Assembly: GCA_049965815.1 (NCBI GenBank)
Contig: JBMFVV010000019.1
Location: 1-19,922, forward strand
Reading direction: 5' to 3'
DNA length: 19,922 nt
Source of the DNA: GCA-001856825 sp049965815
GTDB taxonomy: Archaea; Thermoplasmatota; Thermoplasmata; Thermoplasmatales; GCA-001856825
The notes under the pieces were generated by a model that ran no database searches, had not been told where the DNA came from, and saw nothing but the letters and a program-made list of their open reading frames with translations. Positions 1 through 7,536 of the stretch are shown piece by piece. Made by a program: the position numbers and the translations under genes. Numbering within the stretch: the first letter of the stretch is position 1; the number at the start of each line of letters is the position of its first letter.

Positions 1-14
1 TACGTGAACTCATC

Positions 15-30
15 TTCTATAGCTATAGAA
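15..30. promoter_or_regulatory. Perfect 16-bp palindrome upstream of surface-protein gene
   Basis: The bases TTCTATAG at 15-22 are followed at once by their exact reverse complement CTATAGAA at 23-30, with no spacer. A second, shorter palindrome, GTTGCAAC, lies at 53-60. Both precede the surface-protein gene by 80-125 bp. Perfect symmetry without a loop fits a dimeric protein-binding site better than an RNA hairpin. No regulator can be assigned, and in A/T-rich DNA such palindromes also arise by chance. Confidence 0.3.
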
Positions 31-100
31 ACATATGCTAAAGTGTCAAAATGTTGCAACTTTGAACATAATGCGTATCCAAACAAAAAACTTAAAATAA

Positions 101-123
101 TTATTAAATACTTAGATATAATT
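101..123 (+). promoter_or_regulatory. TATA-like region for the surface-protein gene
   Basis: A run of A/T-rich candidates (TTATTAAATA at 101-110 and TTAGATATAATT at 112-123) sits about 25-35 bp upstream of the tandem ATG codons at 141 and 144. That is the spacing expected for an archaeal TATA box driving an almost leaderless transcript. It argues against the upstream TTG at 126 as the true start, although a box near 91-103 could still serve that codon. Confidence 0.4.
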
Positions 124-140
124 AATTGGCAAATGTTATC

Positions 141-2729
141 ATGATGACAAAACACGGTCCTGGAGCTAGTATCGTCGCCTTTTCAGTCATAGTTATCGTG
201 TTGATTCTCCTTTCGGGTATGTCAACTTCTTATATCTCAAGCCATTCATTTTTGCCAGGTTCAATGAAATCTTCTTCATCAGCTCAAGGCTCAGGAGTGA
301 TGGGAAGAGATCAGGAGTCTATTTCTGGTCCACTTACAACTGGATCTCTAACTGTAACTATATCGCCAGCTAGCTCCACTCTTGATGTGGGTCAATATGT
401 TGTCATAAGCGTTGTGAACCCATATTTTGCTTTCACGTATGTATGGTATGTGGGAGGTATTGCAGTTACGGGGGCAAATCAGGCGTCTTATAAATTTATC
501 CCCCAGGCACCAGGAACTTATCAGATATATGTCAACGTTACAAATGGTACCCAGCAGGCAAACTCTAACATAGCAACTGTTACGGTAAATTCAGCTCTCG
601 CCGTTACTATTTCTCCGATGTCAGAAAAGGTTTACGTTGGCCAGACTGTGACATTTCAGTCAACTGTAACGGGCGGTACCAGAGATTTTCATTATCTTTG
701 GTATCTCAATGGTTCTGAGACTTCCACGACCACATCCTCTTACACTCTTACTCCTGCCGGCAATGCAACGTACTACGTTTACGTTGTAGTGAGCGATATT
801 GGTACGACTAACGGTGTTCCCTCTACCCCAACGGTCCAGTCCAGTACTGCTCAGATAATCGCTGCAATAAAAACATACCAGGTGTCTTTCGAGGAAACTG
901 GCCTTCCCACGGGAACCAGATGGTACGTCAATCTTACAAATCCCCAGAGCCATTCGACGATCCTATCCGTAGACCAATTTAATGAGACAAACGGAACGTA
1001 TTACTTCTATGTAGCATCCGGCAATAAGATATACACTCCAAGTCCGTCCTCGGGTACTTTCATTATTGATGGCAGTCCAGTAACACTTCTTATTACTTTT
1101 ACTCCTGTACTTTATCAAGTCACATTCAATGAAACAGGGTTACCTTTGGGTACTTTGTGGTACGCTAATATTACAGGGCACGCATCACTCTCATCAAATT
1201 CCAGTACCATAAAATCATCTGGTTCAAATGGGAGTTACAACTTCTCAATTTCGACAGTTAACAAGGAATATTTCCCCACCCCCTTTTCTGGATCGTTCAA
1301 AATTAATGGTAGATCTGAATCCATCTCCGTACAGTTCTCCCTATATACCTACACAGTTGAATTTACTGAGTCTGGTCTCCCGCTTAACACTGAGTGGTTC
1401 ATAAGTGTCGTGGGTATTTCTCCAAATCCGATCACAAATGAATCTAGCAGTTCTTTTTCCCAGGTAATATCATTGAGTCTTCCGAATGGTACGTATACCT
1501 ACAAGCTCGCAAGTGGAATACAAACTTATGGTCCTTATCCAGCCTCCGGGAATTTGACTGTTTCTGGCAGTCCTGTCTCTATTGCGGTAGCGTTTTTGCG
1601 GTTGTACCAAGTCACATTTGTAGAAACCGGGCTTCCGATCCCATACCCAAATGTCAAATGGTTCCTCAACATATCAGATCCCCAGAGTTATAACTCAACG
1701 ACAGACACCATTTCCTTCTGGGAGCCTAATCAGACTTATTCGTACTCCGTTTCCACAAATGATAAATGGTATGTACCTGCTCATTCAATACGGTCAGGTT
1801 CCATAACAGTGAGTGGTTCCTCTGTCAAAGGGCCACAGATAATCTTCAACGAATTGTTAAATGTCAGTTTTCAGCAGCAGAAGCTTCCTTCTGGGAATAC
1901 GTGGTATGTTAATGTAACGGGTGGAGGGACTTTTTATTCGTCTAACGGAACTATATCTTTTATGGAAATAAACGGGACTTACTCCTACAATATTTCTTCC
2001 GGAAACAAATTATATCGTCCTATTCCGTATCGTGGATCCTTTATCCCTAACACGACGAATTTTCCAATACGTATCACATTCAGTCTTGTGACATATCCGG
2101 TCACGTTTTCAGAAACAGGTCTCACCAATGGTACAATTTGGTCCGTGACTATAAATAACGATACTAGGATATCAACAAACGGTACGATAGTTTATAAACT
2201 CAACAATGGAAGTTTTGACTATTCCATTCAGCCGATTCCTGGGTTTACTGCAGACACATATGCCGGCAACCTTACAGTAAATGGTAGCTCTCTGGTGGAG
2301 TCTGTCTCATGGACTCTCGTAACATATTACATTAACATCACCCAATCAGGACTAACAGCCGGGAAGAGATGGTCAGTGACCCTCCAAGGCAAGACATTCA
2401 ATGGAGTTCCTGTTTCTGTTACACTTAATACCACAAGAACTAGCGTGGTCTTTCAGGAACCCAACGGAACTTACAATTATACCATAAATGCTCCTTTTGG
2501 TTACACCGGTACCCATATGACCGGCAAAGTAATCATAAATGGAAATTCAGCAGTTACTGTTGCCACCCTTGTGCCTCCTAACTTTACTTTGATAGGGATA
2601 GTAGGTGCTGTTGCCGTGGTACTTCTCGCTACTGCCCTGATGTTCATGATAAGACGGGAGAATAGGAGCTTCTTCGTGAGGGAAGGCAAGTACGTTAAAA
2701 AAGGAAAATACCTAAAATATAAGAAATAG
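141..2729 (+). CDS. Large repetitive membrane-anchored surface protein
   Basis: This encodes a cell-surface protein of about 862 residues; its biochemical function is unknown. The reading frame can be opened from TTG at 126, but ATG 141 or 144 fits the promoter better. Residue numbers here count from the TTG. A hydrophobic segment at 14-32 is a signal peptide or N-terminal anchor. Residues 75-245 hold two PKD/Ig-like beta domains, each with a V-G-Q then W-Y pattern. Seven repeats of 77-85 residues follow, starting near 251, 330, 409, 494, 578, 657 and 734, each opening with a variant of F-x-E-T-G-L-P-x-G-T-x-W-Y-V. A transmembrane helix lies at about 819-842 and a Lys/Arg-rich cytoplasmic tail at 843-867. 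Many N-x-S/T sequons suggest heavy N-glycosylation. Similar repeats occur in extracellular and thermopsin-like proteins of acidophilic archaea; no protease motif was seen. An adhesin, S-layer-associated or sheath role is inference. It converges on the KaiC-like gene. Confidence 0.85.
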   Translation: MMTKHGPGASIVAFSVIVIVLILLSGMSTSYISSHSFLPGSMKSSSSAQGSGVMGRDQESISGPLTTGSLTVTISPASSTLDVGQYVVISVVNPYFAFTYVWYVGGIAVTGANQASYKFIPQAPGTYQIYVNVTNGTQQANSNIATVTVNSALAVTISPMSEKVYVGQTVTFQSTVTGGTRDFHYLWYLNGSETSTTTSSYTLTPAGNATYYVYVVVSDIGTTNGVPSTPTVQSSTAQIIAAIKTYQVSFEETGLPTGTRWYVNLTNPQSHSTILSVDQFNETNGTYYFYVASGNKIYTPSPSSGTFIIDGSPVTLLITFTPVLYQVTFNETGLPLGTLWYANITGHASLSSNSSTIKSSGSNGSYNFSISTVNKEYFPTPFSGSFKINGRSESISVQFSLYTYTVEFTESGLPLNTEWFISVVGISPNPITNESSSSFSQVISLSLPNGTYTYKLASGIQTYGPYPASGNLTVSGSPVSIAVAFLRLYQVTFVETGLPIPYPNVKWFLNISDPQSYNSTTDTISFWEPNQTYSYSVSTNDKWYVPAHSIRSGSITVSGSSVKGPQIIFNELLNVSFQQQKLPSGNTWYVNVTGGGTFYSSNGTISFMEINGTYSYNISSGNKLYRPIPYRGSFIPNTTNFPIRITFSLVTYPVTFSETGLTNGTIWSVTINNDTRISTNGTIVYKLNNGSFDYSIQPIPGFTADTYAGNLTVNGSSLVESVSWTLVTYYINITQSGLTAGKRWSVTLQGKTFNGVPVSVTLNTTRTSVVFQEPNGTYNYTINAPFGYTGTHMTGKVIINGNSAVTVATLVPPNFTLIGIVGAVAVVLLATALMFMIRRENRSFFVREGKYVKKGKYLKYKK

Positions 2730-2786
2730 GGACCCGCGTTGAAGGGAAGTTTACGTTGTATTCGTTCAGTTTGCCACTAAGCCAGC

Positions 2787-3866
2787 CTATTCTTCTACTT
2801 TCTTGAAAAAAGAACTGGTACTTGACCTATGCTCCATATCAGTCTGGGTTGAAACTATGCCCTTTGTTGTTATTTTGAAGTAAAATGGATATGGATTATA
2901 TGATCCTCCCCTCATCTTGACAATTGTGGCCTTCCTCAGGCCTGCAGTAGGGTCATCCACTTCGAGCTTGATAGCGCCTGAAACAAAATACTCCTCAATT
3001 CCATACATGCTCAGATCGCTCTTCATAACAGGACTGGTCACGATCAAATAAGTGTCCGGAATTGCAAGATTCATCATAAACTGGTTGATAAAGTCATCAT
3101 TTTCCACGATCATAGGGGTGATTGGGTCGATGGCTAGTCTGGACATTTTTGATTCTGCGACGATCCTCTTTATTTCCCCTGTTAGCTTTGTAATATACCT
3201 CTCCCTGCTCTTCAGGCTTTCAAGTACACCTTCCTTAAGCTCCCTGATCCTATCAGACAGCTCAATTACTTCTATCATTCCTTCTTTATAATATTCTTCA
3301 AACCCGAAGGTGAATGTCTTTGCATTGGCTATGTATTCTGATCCTCTAGTATCGGTAAGTATTATCGCGCCTCTCTCTCCTATTCTTGCCCCCTCTACTA
3401 GAAATTGTGTGCACGTGGTGGTTTTGCCTACGCCTGTCTTCCCAGATATCATGTAGACATTTCCCCTCCGCATTGCACCTCCGAGTGATTCATCCAGTTC
3501 TTTTACGCCGAAGACAACGGATTTTGATTTTGTCACATTCCTCTGGTCAATCGTGACTATATTGTACATATGTACGAGGTTCGTTTCTGTCTGGTCAAGG
3601 TCTTTATCCACCACAAGAGCCTTCAGTGAAATGCCACAGTCTCCTGCAATCGCATTGAATTTCATGATATCGCTTACAAGGTCGTCAGAAATACCTTTTA
3701 AAACTGCTACTTTTACATTTTCATCCTTTTTCGACGTAACTACTAGATCGAACTTGTGAACAGCACCCGATTTGCCAGTTATTTTAGCATCTGTGGTCCA
3801 CGTAAAGTCATTGTCGAGCTCAAATTCTTCAGCTACCTTTTGAACATTAATTGATTCAACTGGCAT
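2787..3866 (-). CDS. KaiC/RAD55-like RecA-superfamily ATPase with N-terminal endonuclease-like domain
   Basis: Residues 1-110 resemble the small archaeal restriction-endonuclease-like (Mrr-like) fold: G-K-S-G-x-x-H-K-F-D at 31-40 and a later L-V-V-D-K segment near 84-88. Residues 115-340 form a single RecA/KaiC domain, with Walker A G-K-T-G-V-G-K-T-T at 142-150 and a Walker B strand R-L-A-I-D-P at 243-248. A charged helical insert lies between them at about 205-240. The family is archaea-rich; members bind ATP and are thought to act in signalling or regulation, but the target here is unknown. One KaiC domain (359 residues in all) means it is not a circadian KaiC. The start ATG at 3866 has a TATA-like AATTAAAT element centred about 28 bp upstream, so the mRNA is probably leaderless. 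It lies 143 bp downstream of, and on the same strand as, the unknown gene ending at 4010, but seems to have its own promoter. Confidence 0.8.
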   Translation of the reverse strand: MPVESINVQKVAEEFELDNDFTWTTDAKITGKSGAVHKFDLVVTSKKDENVKVAVLKGISDDLVSDIMKFNAIAGDCGISLKALVVDKDLDQTETNLVHMYNIVTIDQRNVTKSKSVVFGVKELDESLGGAMRRGNVYMISGKTGVGKTTTCTQFLVEGARIGERGAIILTDTRGSEYIANAKTFTFGFEEYYKEGMIEVIELSDRIRELKEGVLESLKSRERYITKLTGEIKRIVAESKMSRLAIDPITPMIVENDDFINQFMMNLAIPDTYLIVTSPVMKSDLSMYGIEEYFVSGAIKLEVDDPTAGLRKATIVKMRGGSYNPYPFYFKITTKGIVSTQTDMEHRSSTSSFFKKVEE

Positions 3867-4009
3867 TACAGAAAGATGAGGGTTTTAGCGAATTTAATTC
3901 TTTCTATAGGACGAAATGTAGTGATTGGAGGTAATTATTATTGCTAAAAAAATTTAGACACTGCGGAAATCATAATATTCTGTTCCTCTTACTCTGATGT
4001 GCTTACGTT

Positions 4010-4870
4010 TCAAATTATATGGAATTCAGATAATTTTGCCGGGTTTTCGCCATAATTTTCAATGCTATCAACTCTAAAATCTGCACGGTCTTCTAGAGAT
4101 TGATAAAGCCTTATTAAAAATGACTTAAGTAAACAACTTGGAAGGTGTACTATGACCTTTACCTTATCGTTTTCATGAAGTTCTAGATACGATGCAAGCG
4201 GTATATGGTCTTTATATATTCTTTCTATCAGGGAAGAAGTAGGTTCTCCCGAAAAATTGTACTGTTGGATCTCATCTTCTTCCTGGAGATTGTACATAAT
4301 CCCTTCTAGCGGGTCTTTTGATTTTGCCTTCCACTCTGCTATGAACTGCTGACTGGTCCTCTGTGTGAAGCTAAATGTTATCACAGAGAGCGGGATCCTT
4401 TCGTTTATTTGTTTGAGAATTTCAACTATTCCATTTGACCTGGTCATCTGAATTTGCTCGAGGTCATCATTCATGAAAACAATTTTCTTTATTAGTTTTC
4501 CAACCCCCAAAAGGTCGGATGAATGAAATCTGAAACTTGAGAAGAGATTCTTCCCCTTAACGTAAATTTCTGCGTCAGCTAATGTTGGCACAAGATGAGC
4601 ATTTTCAGCAAATGCCTTTATTACTGCACTGTTTATCCTTTCCGTGATCTCCACTACATTTCCGAGTATTACAGGGTTGAGGCTGGCAAAAAAAGTCCTC
4701 TCATCAGGAGAGATGTTTTCTAGGAAATAAGTTACGTGAATTTCCCCGTGCATCATGAATGCCTTGACTGGCACAGGATTTTCTTTCACGATTGTGGATA
4801 GGACGTAACTGTCCACAGGTGCGGCTATGGTTAGAATCATGTCAAGTCTTTTGTCAATGGGGTGAACCAT
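4010..4870 (-). CDS. Hypothetical protein, paralogue of the divergent neighbour
   Basis: I do not recognise this family. The protein is soluble, with no signal peptide or membrane segment; it has 286 residues from the ATG at 4870, or 293 from the upstream ATG at 4891. The shorter start is preferred because a TATA-like TTAATTATT (minus strand, about 4891-4899) lies 26 bp upstream of it, and because it aligns the N-terminus with the divergent gene (I-D-K-R-L-D here, L-D-K-R-L-D there). Counting from the 4891 start, residues 119-177 match residues 121-179 of the neighbour without gaps around F-R-F-H, an S-x-G-I/L-[V/I]-E block and an [I/F]-P-[L/V]-x-V strand. A C-terminal strand (V-K-V-I-V-H-L near 244-250) also matches. 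This marks two copies of one alpha/beta fold. No HTH, nucleotide-binding or catalytic motif was seen. A sensory or regulatory role beside the KaiC-like ATPase is a guess. Confidence 0.75.
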   Translation of the reverse strand: MVHPIDKRLDMILTIAAPVDSYVLSTIVKENPVPVKAFMMHGEIHVTYFLENISPDERTFFASLNPVILGNVVEITERINSAVIKAFAENAHLVPTLADAEIYVKGKNLFSSFRFHSSDLLGVGKLIKKIVFMNDDLEQIQMTRSNGIVEILKQINERIPLSVITFSFTQRTSQQFIAEWKAKSKDPLEGIMYNLQEEDEIQQYNFSGEPTSSLIERIYKDHIPLASYLELHENDKVKVIVHLPSCLLKSFLIRLYQSLEDRADFRVDSIENYGENPAKLSEFHII

Positions 4871-4961
4871 CCAACTCTCTAAACCTTTCATAATAATTAA
4901 CCATTTTCATCCAAAAGTCAAAAATCAATAAGTTTTAATTGGAGTGAGGAATTGGCTAATA
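4871..4961. promoter_or_regulatory. Shared divergent promoter between two paralogous genes
   Basis: Between the preferred starts at 4870 (minus) and 4962 (plus) lie 91 bp with two TATA-like elements, each about 26 bp from its ATG: TTAATTATT read on the minus strand at 4891-4899, and AGTTTTAATT on the plus strand at 4931-4940. The near-symmetrical arrangement leaves about 31 bp between the boxes, so a regulator bound there could affect both genes. Confidence 0.45.
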
Positions 4962-5894
4962 ATGCTCATTAAGGAGCTTGACAAAAGGCTGGACACAGAC
5001 TGCAGGATAGTATTTGCCAAAAGTAACAGGATATTTGACCTTTCCAAGGTCTTGGGTCAGACTTTTCAGGCATTCCTAGATGAAAGAGGGAAGGAGAAGA
5101 CTTGTTTAGTCTATATCCCTAAAAATAAATTATCTTTTGCAAGCAGTTCTGTAAAATTCCTTACCTCGACTACCGAAAACGAAGAATTCATAATAGCATC
5201 TGTTCCAATTGAGGATTCGTTATATGAGCTTTTCAGTCGGCTAGAGGGTGTTACATCTACTTCTTCCTTCGATATAACAATAGAAAATGGATATCTTACC
5301 GTATTTTTTAGATTTCATCATGATGCCATATCAGAGATTTCTAGTCAACTAGTAAAGACTGATCTGCTAAAACACCTGGTGAAGGAAATTAACATACAAC
5401 CCGCATCGGGTCTTATAGAAAGATGCGATCATAAAAGTAGGGAATTTCCAGTACGGGTGCTTGTATATTCTATACCGTTCGCCGAAATCAAAGGGAAAAA
5501 TGCAAAGTTACTTCTCAAGCAGGGGGCGATTGCTGAATCAGCTGCAGTTTTCACCAACACAGTAGAACCAAGGCTAATATTTTATGGGAATAAGGATTTG
5601 AAGACCGAACTTAAACCACTTTTTAAGAATACATTCATCTATCAACAATCTTTTAAATCTCTTAGAATGGAAACGTTTACAATACTAAACGAAGTATTCA
5701 ACTCCGAAGGACTAAAGAGATTTCACATCTTCTTTAAAAAAGAAGGGGATAAGATTAGGATAATCGTCCTTGTCAACAAATATGATGCAATGACACATAT
5801 CACGGTCTCATTTGCATATTATAGCAAAGCAGGAATCCCAGTTGAGTTGAACCTTTCAGAAGACTATGTTTCGGATGTTTGGGATACCCTTTAA
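4962..5894 (+). CDS. Hypothetical protein, paralogue of the divergent neighbour
   Basis: This is an unrecognised soluble protein of 310 residues from ATG 4962, or 316 from an in-frame GTG at 4944. ATG 4962 is preferred because a TATA-like element lies 26 bp upstream and because its N-terminus (M-L-I-K-E-L-D-K-R-L-D) then aligns with the divergent gene. Numbered from the GTG, the best matching block is residues 121-179 (F-F-R-F-H, A-S-G-L-I-E-R, F-P-V-R-V-L-V-Y), and a second strand I-R-I-I-V-L-V at 271-277 also matches. There are no signal peptide, membrane helices, Walker motifs or metal-binding cysteine sets. The two proteins have diverged strongly outside these blocks, which suggests an old duplication and perhaps a heterodimer; that is inference. 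No downstream partner is close: the next gene begins about 250 bp away behind its own leader. Confidence 0.75.
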   Translation: MLIKELDKRLDTDCRIVFAKSNRIFDLSKVLGQTFQAFLDERGKEKTCLVYIPKNKLSFASSSVKFLTSTTENEEFIIASVPIEDSLYELFSRLEGVTSTSSFDITIENGYLTVFFRFHHDAISEISSQLVKTDLLKHLVKEINIQPASGLIERCDHKSREFPVRVLVYSIPFAEIKGKNAKLLLKQGAIAESAAVFTNTVEPRLIFYGNKDLKTELKPLFKNTFIYQQSFKSLRMETFTILNEVFNSEGLKRFHIFFKKEGDKIRIIVLVNKYDAMTHITVSFAYYSKAGIPVELNLSEDYVSDVWDTL

Positions 5895-6124
5895 TTCCTG
5901 ATTATCCGGTAAAATTTTCAGCTTCATTTCCTATAGTTGGCAATTCAATTCGGTTAAATGATAGTGCTTCTACCTGTGAATATGATTATTTGGACCTAAT
6001 TATTATAAAAGTTTGTAAACTATTTATTTATTATCTTGAGTTAGCTTACTTGATTTACTAAAGAATGTAAATTGTATTCCTAATGCACTTTCACAATCTA
6101 TGTCAACTGAAAACTCTTTTGCGT

Positions 6125-6142
6125 CCTCTCGAAATGGAGAGG
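6125..6142 (+). promoter_or_regulatory. Hairpin enclosing the ribosome binding site of the acetyltransferase gene
   Basis: CCTCTC at 6125-6130 pairs perfectly with GAGAGG at 6137-6142 across a six-base loop, GAAATG. The 3' arm contains the Shine-Dalgarno sequence GGAGAGG (6136-6142), three bases before the ATG at 6146. If the stem forms in the mRNA, the ribosome binding site is masked. This is a translation-control arrangement by structure; no ligand domain was recognised upstream, so a temperature- or protein-dependent switch, or chance, remain possible. Confidence 0.45.
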
Positions 6143-6145
6143 TAA

Positions 6146-6616
6146 ATGTCCGAATTTGAGTTAACTGTAGGCACCATCAAAGACCTAGATTTATTGGTTG
6201 AGCATAGACTTCTTATGTGGAAGGATATATATCCTGAATTAAAGGCTAGTATAGAAGAATCTAGACAAATAACAAGGAGTTGGATTGAATCGAAAATTCT
6301 TGAAGGCTCCTTAGTCCCGTTCATAGTTAAGACTATTGATGAATTAATTGCCGGGTCAGGATGTATTCTAGTGAAGGAAGATCAACCAAGACCAGGTAGT
6401 GACCAAATAAGGTTTCCCTATCTTTTATCTATGTACACGGTTCCGGAATATAGGAGGAAGGGAGTTGCATCAATTATAGTAACTGCAGCCATAAGATGGA
6501 GTCGTCAGAATAATTTTGATAGAATTTCCCTGCATGCCTCTAAAGAGGGGTTTCCGTTATATGAAAAGTTCGGGTTCGTTCAAACCAATGAAATGAGGCT
6601 CAAATTGGACCCCTAG
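6146..6616 (+). CDS. GNAT-family N-acetyltransferase
   Basis: This is a 156-residue single-domain protein of the Gcn5-related fold. It should transfer an acetyl group from acetyl-CoA to an amine; the substrate cannot be told. Motif A, which binds the CoA pyrophosphate, is V-P-E-Y-R-R-K-G-V-A at 99-108 (R-x-x-G-x-A at 103-108), preceded by a beta strand (Y-L-L-S-M-Y-T). Motif B shows as L-Y-E-K-F-G-F at 138-144, the usual region near the C-terminus. The N-terminal helices (L-L-V-E-H-R-L-L-M-W-K-D) are typical of the substrate-binding part. The start ATG at 6146 is set by an unusually strong Shine-Dalgarno sequence, GGAGAGG, which is itself inside a hairpin. The gene is monocistronic, with about 200 bp to the next gene and two small hairpins after its stop. 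Confidence 0.9.
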   Translation: MSEFELTVGTIKDLDLLVEHRLLMWKDIYPELKASIEESRQITRSWIESKILEGSLVPFIVKTIDELIAGSGCILVKEDQPRPGSDQIRFPYLLSMYTVPEYRRKGVASIIVTAAIRWSRQNNFDRISLHASKEGFPLYEKFGFVQTNEMRLKLDP

Positions 6617-6624
6617 CCTGATGT

Positions 6625-6666
6625 GATAAGTTGCATTGTAACTATCACTTGCCACTTGTAGCAAGT
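6625..6666 (+). terminator. Tandem small hairpins after the acetyltransferase gene
   Basis: Two inverted repeats follow the stop codon. The first pairs GATA-GTT with AACTATC (6625-6646), with one bulged base. The second pairs ACTTGC (6647-6652) with GCAAGT (6661-6666) around an eight-base loop. No strong T-run follows, and archaeal termination depends mainly on T-tracts, so a terminator role is uncertain; mRNA 3'-end protection is an alternative. Confidence 0.3.
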
Positions 6667-6816
6667 TTGAAATAAAGGCATTATAATTGTTAAGTAACTG
6701 AAGTAACGCTATTACAGTAATTCATTAAAGTACTTTTCATAAATGGTAAAGGAATATAGAATAGAGCCCTTTTTATTCTATAATGGCCTATCCTTGCAAT
6801 AATTTGGGTGAAATAG

Positions 6817-7536
6817 ATGTCTATAGATAAGGAATCTATAAAGAGAATAATTGACGAAAATAAGGACCATTTGTGCACTGACCATCCTGAAACCTGCGTT
6901 AAAATAATTGCAATAGCAGATCTCCCCTCAAGATTTGGAGATTTTCAGGTAGTGGCTTTCCAGAATGATTTTGACAAGAAGGAGCACGCTGCTTTTATTC
7001 GCGGTAATGTATTCGGGCAAGAAGACGTACCGGTGAGAATCCATTCGGAGTGTCTGACTGGAGATGCCATCGGGTCTCTGAGATGTGATTGTAGGGAACA
7101 ACTTGAAAAGTCTCTTACCTTACTTGGGAAGATGGATGTAGGGGTTTTATTATACTTGCGCCAGGAAGGGCGGGGGATCGGATTTGTCAACAAAATAAAA
7201 GCATATCAACTTCAGGATGAAGGGTACGATACATTCGAGGCAAACAGGGCTTTAGGGTTCAAAGAGGATGAGAGAGACTACGCAATCGCAGCGCATATGC
7301 TGTGGTCTTTAAAAGTGAAATCCATCAGACTTATGACTAACAACCCCAATAAGGTAGAAGACTTAAAATCCCATGGAGTCAAAATAACAAGCAGAATTCC
7401 AGTTATCGTTCAACCAAACGAGTACAACTCCTTCTACCTAGAAACGAAAAAGAACAAGGGTGGCCATATGCTTGATAAGAACGAGGAAGAAAACTATATC
7501 GAGCAAGATGACGACCTGATTGACTTCAGGTTGTGA
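6817..7536 (+). CDS. ribA: GTP cyclohydrolase II
   Basis: This enzyme catalyses the first step of riboflavin synthesis: it opens GTP to 2,5-diamino-6-ribosylamino-4(3H)-pyrimidinone 5'-phosphate, releasing formate and pyrophosphate. The hallmarks are present: zinc ligands C79, C90 and C92 in the H-S-E-C-L-T-G-D...R-C-D-C region, R-Q-E-G-R-G-I-G at 115-122, catalytic D151 and R153 in K-E-D-E-R-D-Y, the L-M-T-N-N-P-N-K loop at 172-179, and Y-L-x-T-K at 207-211. It is a stand-alone RibA (239 residues) without the DHBP-synthase domain found in many bacterial RibBA proteins. About 35 N-terminal residues and an acidic C-terminal tail (from about 221, rich in D/E) are extra relative to E. coli RibA. 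ATG 6817 has an upstream GGGTGA ribosome binding site and a TATA-like TTTTATTC at 6770-6778, giving a short leader. No FMN riboswitch was recognised. No other rib gene adjoins it. Confidence 0.93.
   Translation: MSIDKESIKRIIDENKDHLCTDHPETCVKIIAIADLPSRFGDFQVVAFQNDFDKKEHAAFIRGNVFGQEDVPVRIHSECLTGDAIGSLRCDCREQLEKSLTLLGKMDVGVLLYLRQEGRGIGFVNKIKAYQLQDEGYDTFEANRALGFKEDERDYAIAAHMLWSLKVKSIRLMTNNPNKVEDLKSHGVKITSRIPVIVQPNEYNSFYLETKKNKGGHMLDKNEEENYIEQDDDLIDFRL

Noticed and set aside
4010..5894. Bacterio-opsin-activator-like (Bat/HTH_10) regulators considered for the divergent pair
   Set aside because: Neither protein shows a helix-turn-helix or GAF-like motif that I can identify, so the assignment would be guesswork.
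5879..6061. 60-codon ORF overlapping the end of the gene at 4962-5894
   Set aside because: It overlaps a well-supported gene, ends in a low-complexity I/Y/L stretch from A/T-rich DNA, and has no start signal.
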